Assembly: GCA_002311335.1 (NCBI GenBank)
Contig: DBZX01000008.1
Coordinates: forward strand, 1-6,651
Source of the DNA: a bacterium UBP10_UBA1149
GTDB taxonomy: Bacteria; Desulfobacterota; Binatia; UBA1149
Length of the DNA: 6,651 nucleotides
Direction of reading: 5' to 3'
This document shows, in pieces, positions 5,931-6,651 of the stretch. Within the stretch, counting starts at the first letter, position 1. The number at the start of each line of letters is the position of its first letter. The translations under genes were made by a program, and so were the position numbers. A model generated the notes under the pieces. That model made no database searches, was not told where the DNA came from, and saw only the letters and a program-made list of their open reading frames with translations.

Positions 5931-6651
5931 ATGAAATTTGGACTGTTCTACGAACTGCAACTACCCCGGCCCTGGGACGAGGGCGACGAGCAACGGCTCT
6001 ACCTCGAGGCACTCGAGCAGATAGAGATCGCCGATCGCGTGGGCATAGACCACGCCTGGGCCGTGGAGCATCACTTTCTCGAGGAGTACTCGCACTGCTC
6101 GGCACCCGAGATCTTCCTGGCCAACGCCGCCGCGCGCACCAGCCGCATAAGGCTCGGCCACGGCATCCGCCAGGTGATAGGCAACTACAATCACCCCGCG
6201 CGCACGGCCGAGGTGATTTCCACTCTCGACCTCGTGTCGGGTGGCCGGGTGGACTTCGGCATAGGCGAAGGCGCCACGCGCATGGAGCTGGCCGGCTTCG
6301 GCGTGCCCGCCCGCACGAAGCGCGACATGTCGCTCGAAGCGGCCGAACAGATCGCCAACATGATGGCCATGACCCCCTACCCCGGTTACAGCAGCCCGTC
6401 GTTCGAGCTGCCCTGCCGCAACGTCATCCCCAAGCCCGTGCAGAAACCGCACCCGCCCATGTGGATGGCCTGCACCAACCGCGACACCATACGCGTTGCC
6501 GCATCACACGGACTCGGTGTACTGGCGTTTTCGTTCGTCGACCCGCGCGACGCGCGCTCCTGGTGCGACGCGTACTACGACACCATCGCCGGCGACCACT
6601 GCGTGCCGCTGGGCCACTCGGTCAACCCCAACCTCGCCATGGTCACTGGCT
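5931..6651 (+). CDS. LLM-class (luciferase-like) flavin-dependent oxidoreductase, C-terminus cut by window edge
   Basis: The first 240 residues of a bacterial-luciferase-like TIM-barrel oxidoreductase, which typically uses reduced FMN and oxygen to oxidise its substrate. Seen: the first strand MKFGLFYE; AVEHHFLEEY (44-53), the EHH motif of the family; an NHPARTAEVISTLD run (87-100) leading into LVSGGRVDFGIGEG (101-114), the best-known LLM signature; and IPKPVQKPHPPMWMA (166-180), the usual later strand. Family members are commonly 330-400 residues, so about two thirds is present. The GIGEG motif favours an FMN enzyme, but F420 use cannot be excluded from this alone. It is the only plus-strand gene and shares a 194-nt divergent control region with the nitroreductase. 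The two may form a flavin-supply and monooxygenase pair (inference). Confidence 0.94.
   Translation, partial: MKFGLFYELQLPRPWDEGDEQRLYLEALEQIEIADRVGIDHAWAVEHHFLEEYSHCSAPEIFLANAAARTSRIRLGHGIRQVIGNYNHPARTAEVISTLDLVSGGRVDFGIGEGATRMELAGFGVPARTKRDMSLEAAEQIANMMAMTPYPGYSSPSFELPCRNVIPKPVQKPHPPMWMACTNRDTIRVAASHGLGVLAFSFVDPRDARSWCDAYYDTIAGDHCVPLGHSVNPNLAMVTG

Noticed and set aside
5737..6105. N-terminal extension of the nitroreductase frame to an ATG at 6105
   Set aside because: It would overlap the LLM gene on the opposite strand, is Arg/Pro-rich without a fold, and the ATG at 5736 has a ribosome site and gives normal family length.
5961..6452. Minus-strand open frame of 163 codons inside the LLM gene
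   Set aside because: Antisense to an unmistakable LLM signature; no ribosome site or motif of its own.
1..6651. Defence system, toxin-antitoxin pair, CRISPR array or mobile element
   Set aside because: No repeats of array type, no nuclease, helicase, transposase or integrase motifs, and no pair of small overlapping genes were found. All sizeable genes are metabolic or regulatory.

Overview
This 6.65 kb window is G+C-rich (roughly two thirds by eye) and almost fully coding. It holds seven protein genes: six on the minus strand and one, cut by the right edge, on the plus strand. I see no rRNA, tRNA, CRISPR array, insertion sequence or phage gene. Shine-Dalgarno sites are proteobacterial in type and the gene content is catabolic and redox. 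This suggests a G+C-rich environmental bacterium of a proteobacterial or myxobacterial kind, but the sequence does not fix the lineage. A high share of ATA isoleucine codons for this base composition may be a lineage clue.

Layout from right to left, in the direction of minus-strand transcription. A luciferase-like (LLM) flavin oxidoreductase starts at 5931 on the plus strand and leaves the window. It is divergent from a nitroreductase-family flavoprotein (5736 to 5080). After 52 nt comes an acyl-CoA-dehydrogenase-superfamily protein with the hallmarks of the HsaA/DszC-type flavin monooxygenases (5027 to 3867). A short A+T-rich promoter and operator region follows, then a TetR-family repressor (3788 to 3138). 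Only 4 nt after its stop begins a Rieske [2Fe-2S] oxygenase (3133 to 2138) resembling KshA and the DAF-36/Neverland sterol 7-desaturases. It is followed closely by a metal-dependent amidohydrolase-2 family protein (2118 to 910) and, 82 nt further on, by an NAD-type short-chain dehydrogenase cut by the left edge (827 to beyond 1).

The likely theme is oxidative breakdown or tailoring of a hydrophobic, possibly polycyclic or steroid-like substrate. A Rieske oxygenase and one or two flavin monooxygenases would introduce oxygen, an SDR would oxidise an alcohol, and an amidohydrolase-fold enzyme would hydrolyse, hydrate or decarboxylate a product. A TetR repressor would control at least the tetR-Rieske-amidohydrolase unit. 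The steroid link rests on family resemblance and is inference. No ferredoxin, Rieske reductase or dedicated flavin reductase is visible, although the nitroreductase-like protein could supply reduced flavin.

I do not see a clearly novel system. The most useful items are the KshA/Neverland-like Rieske enzyme, the monooxygenase-like acyl-CoA-dehydrogenase homologue, the 18-bp operator-like palindrome over the tetR promoter, and a nested hairpin against the nitroreductase ribosome binding site.
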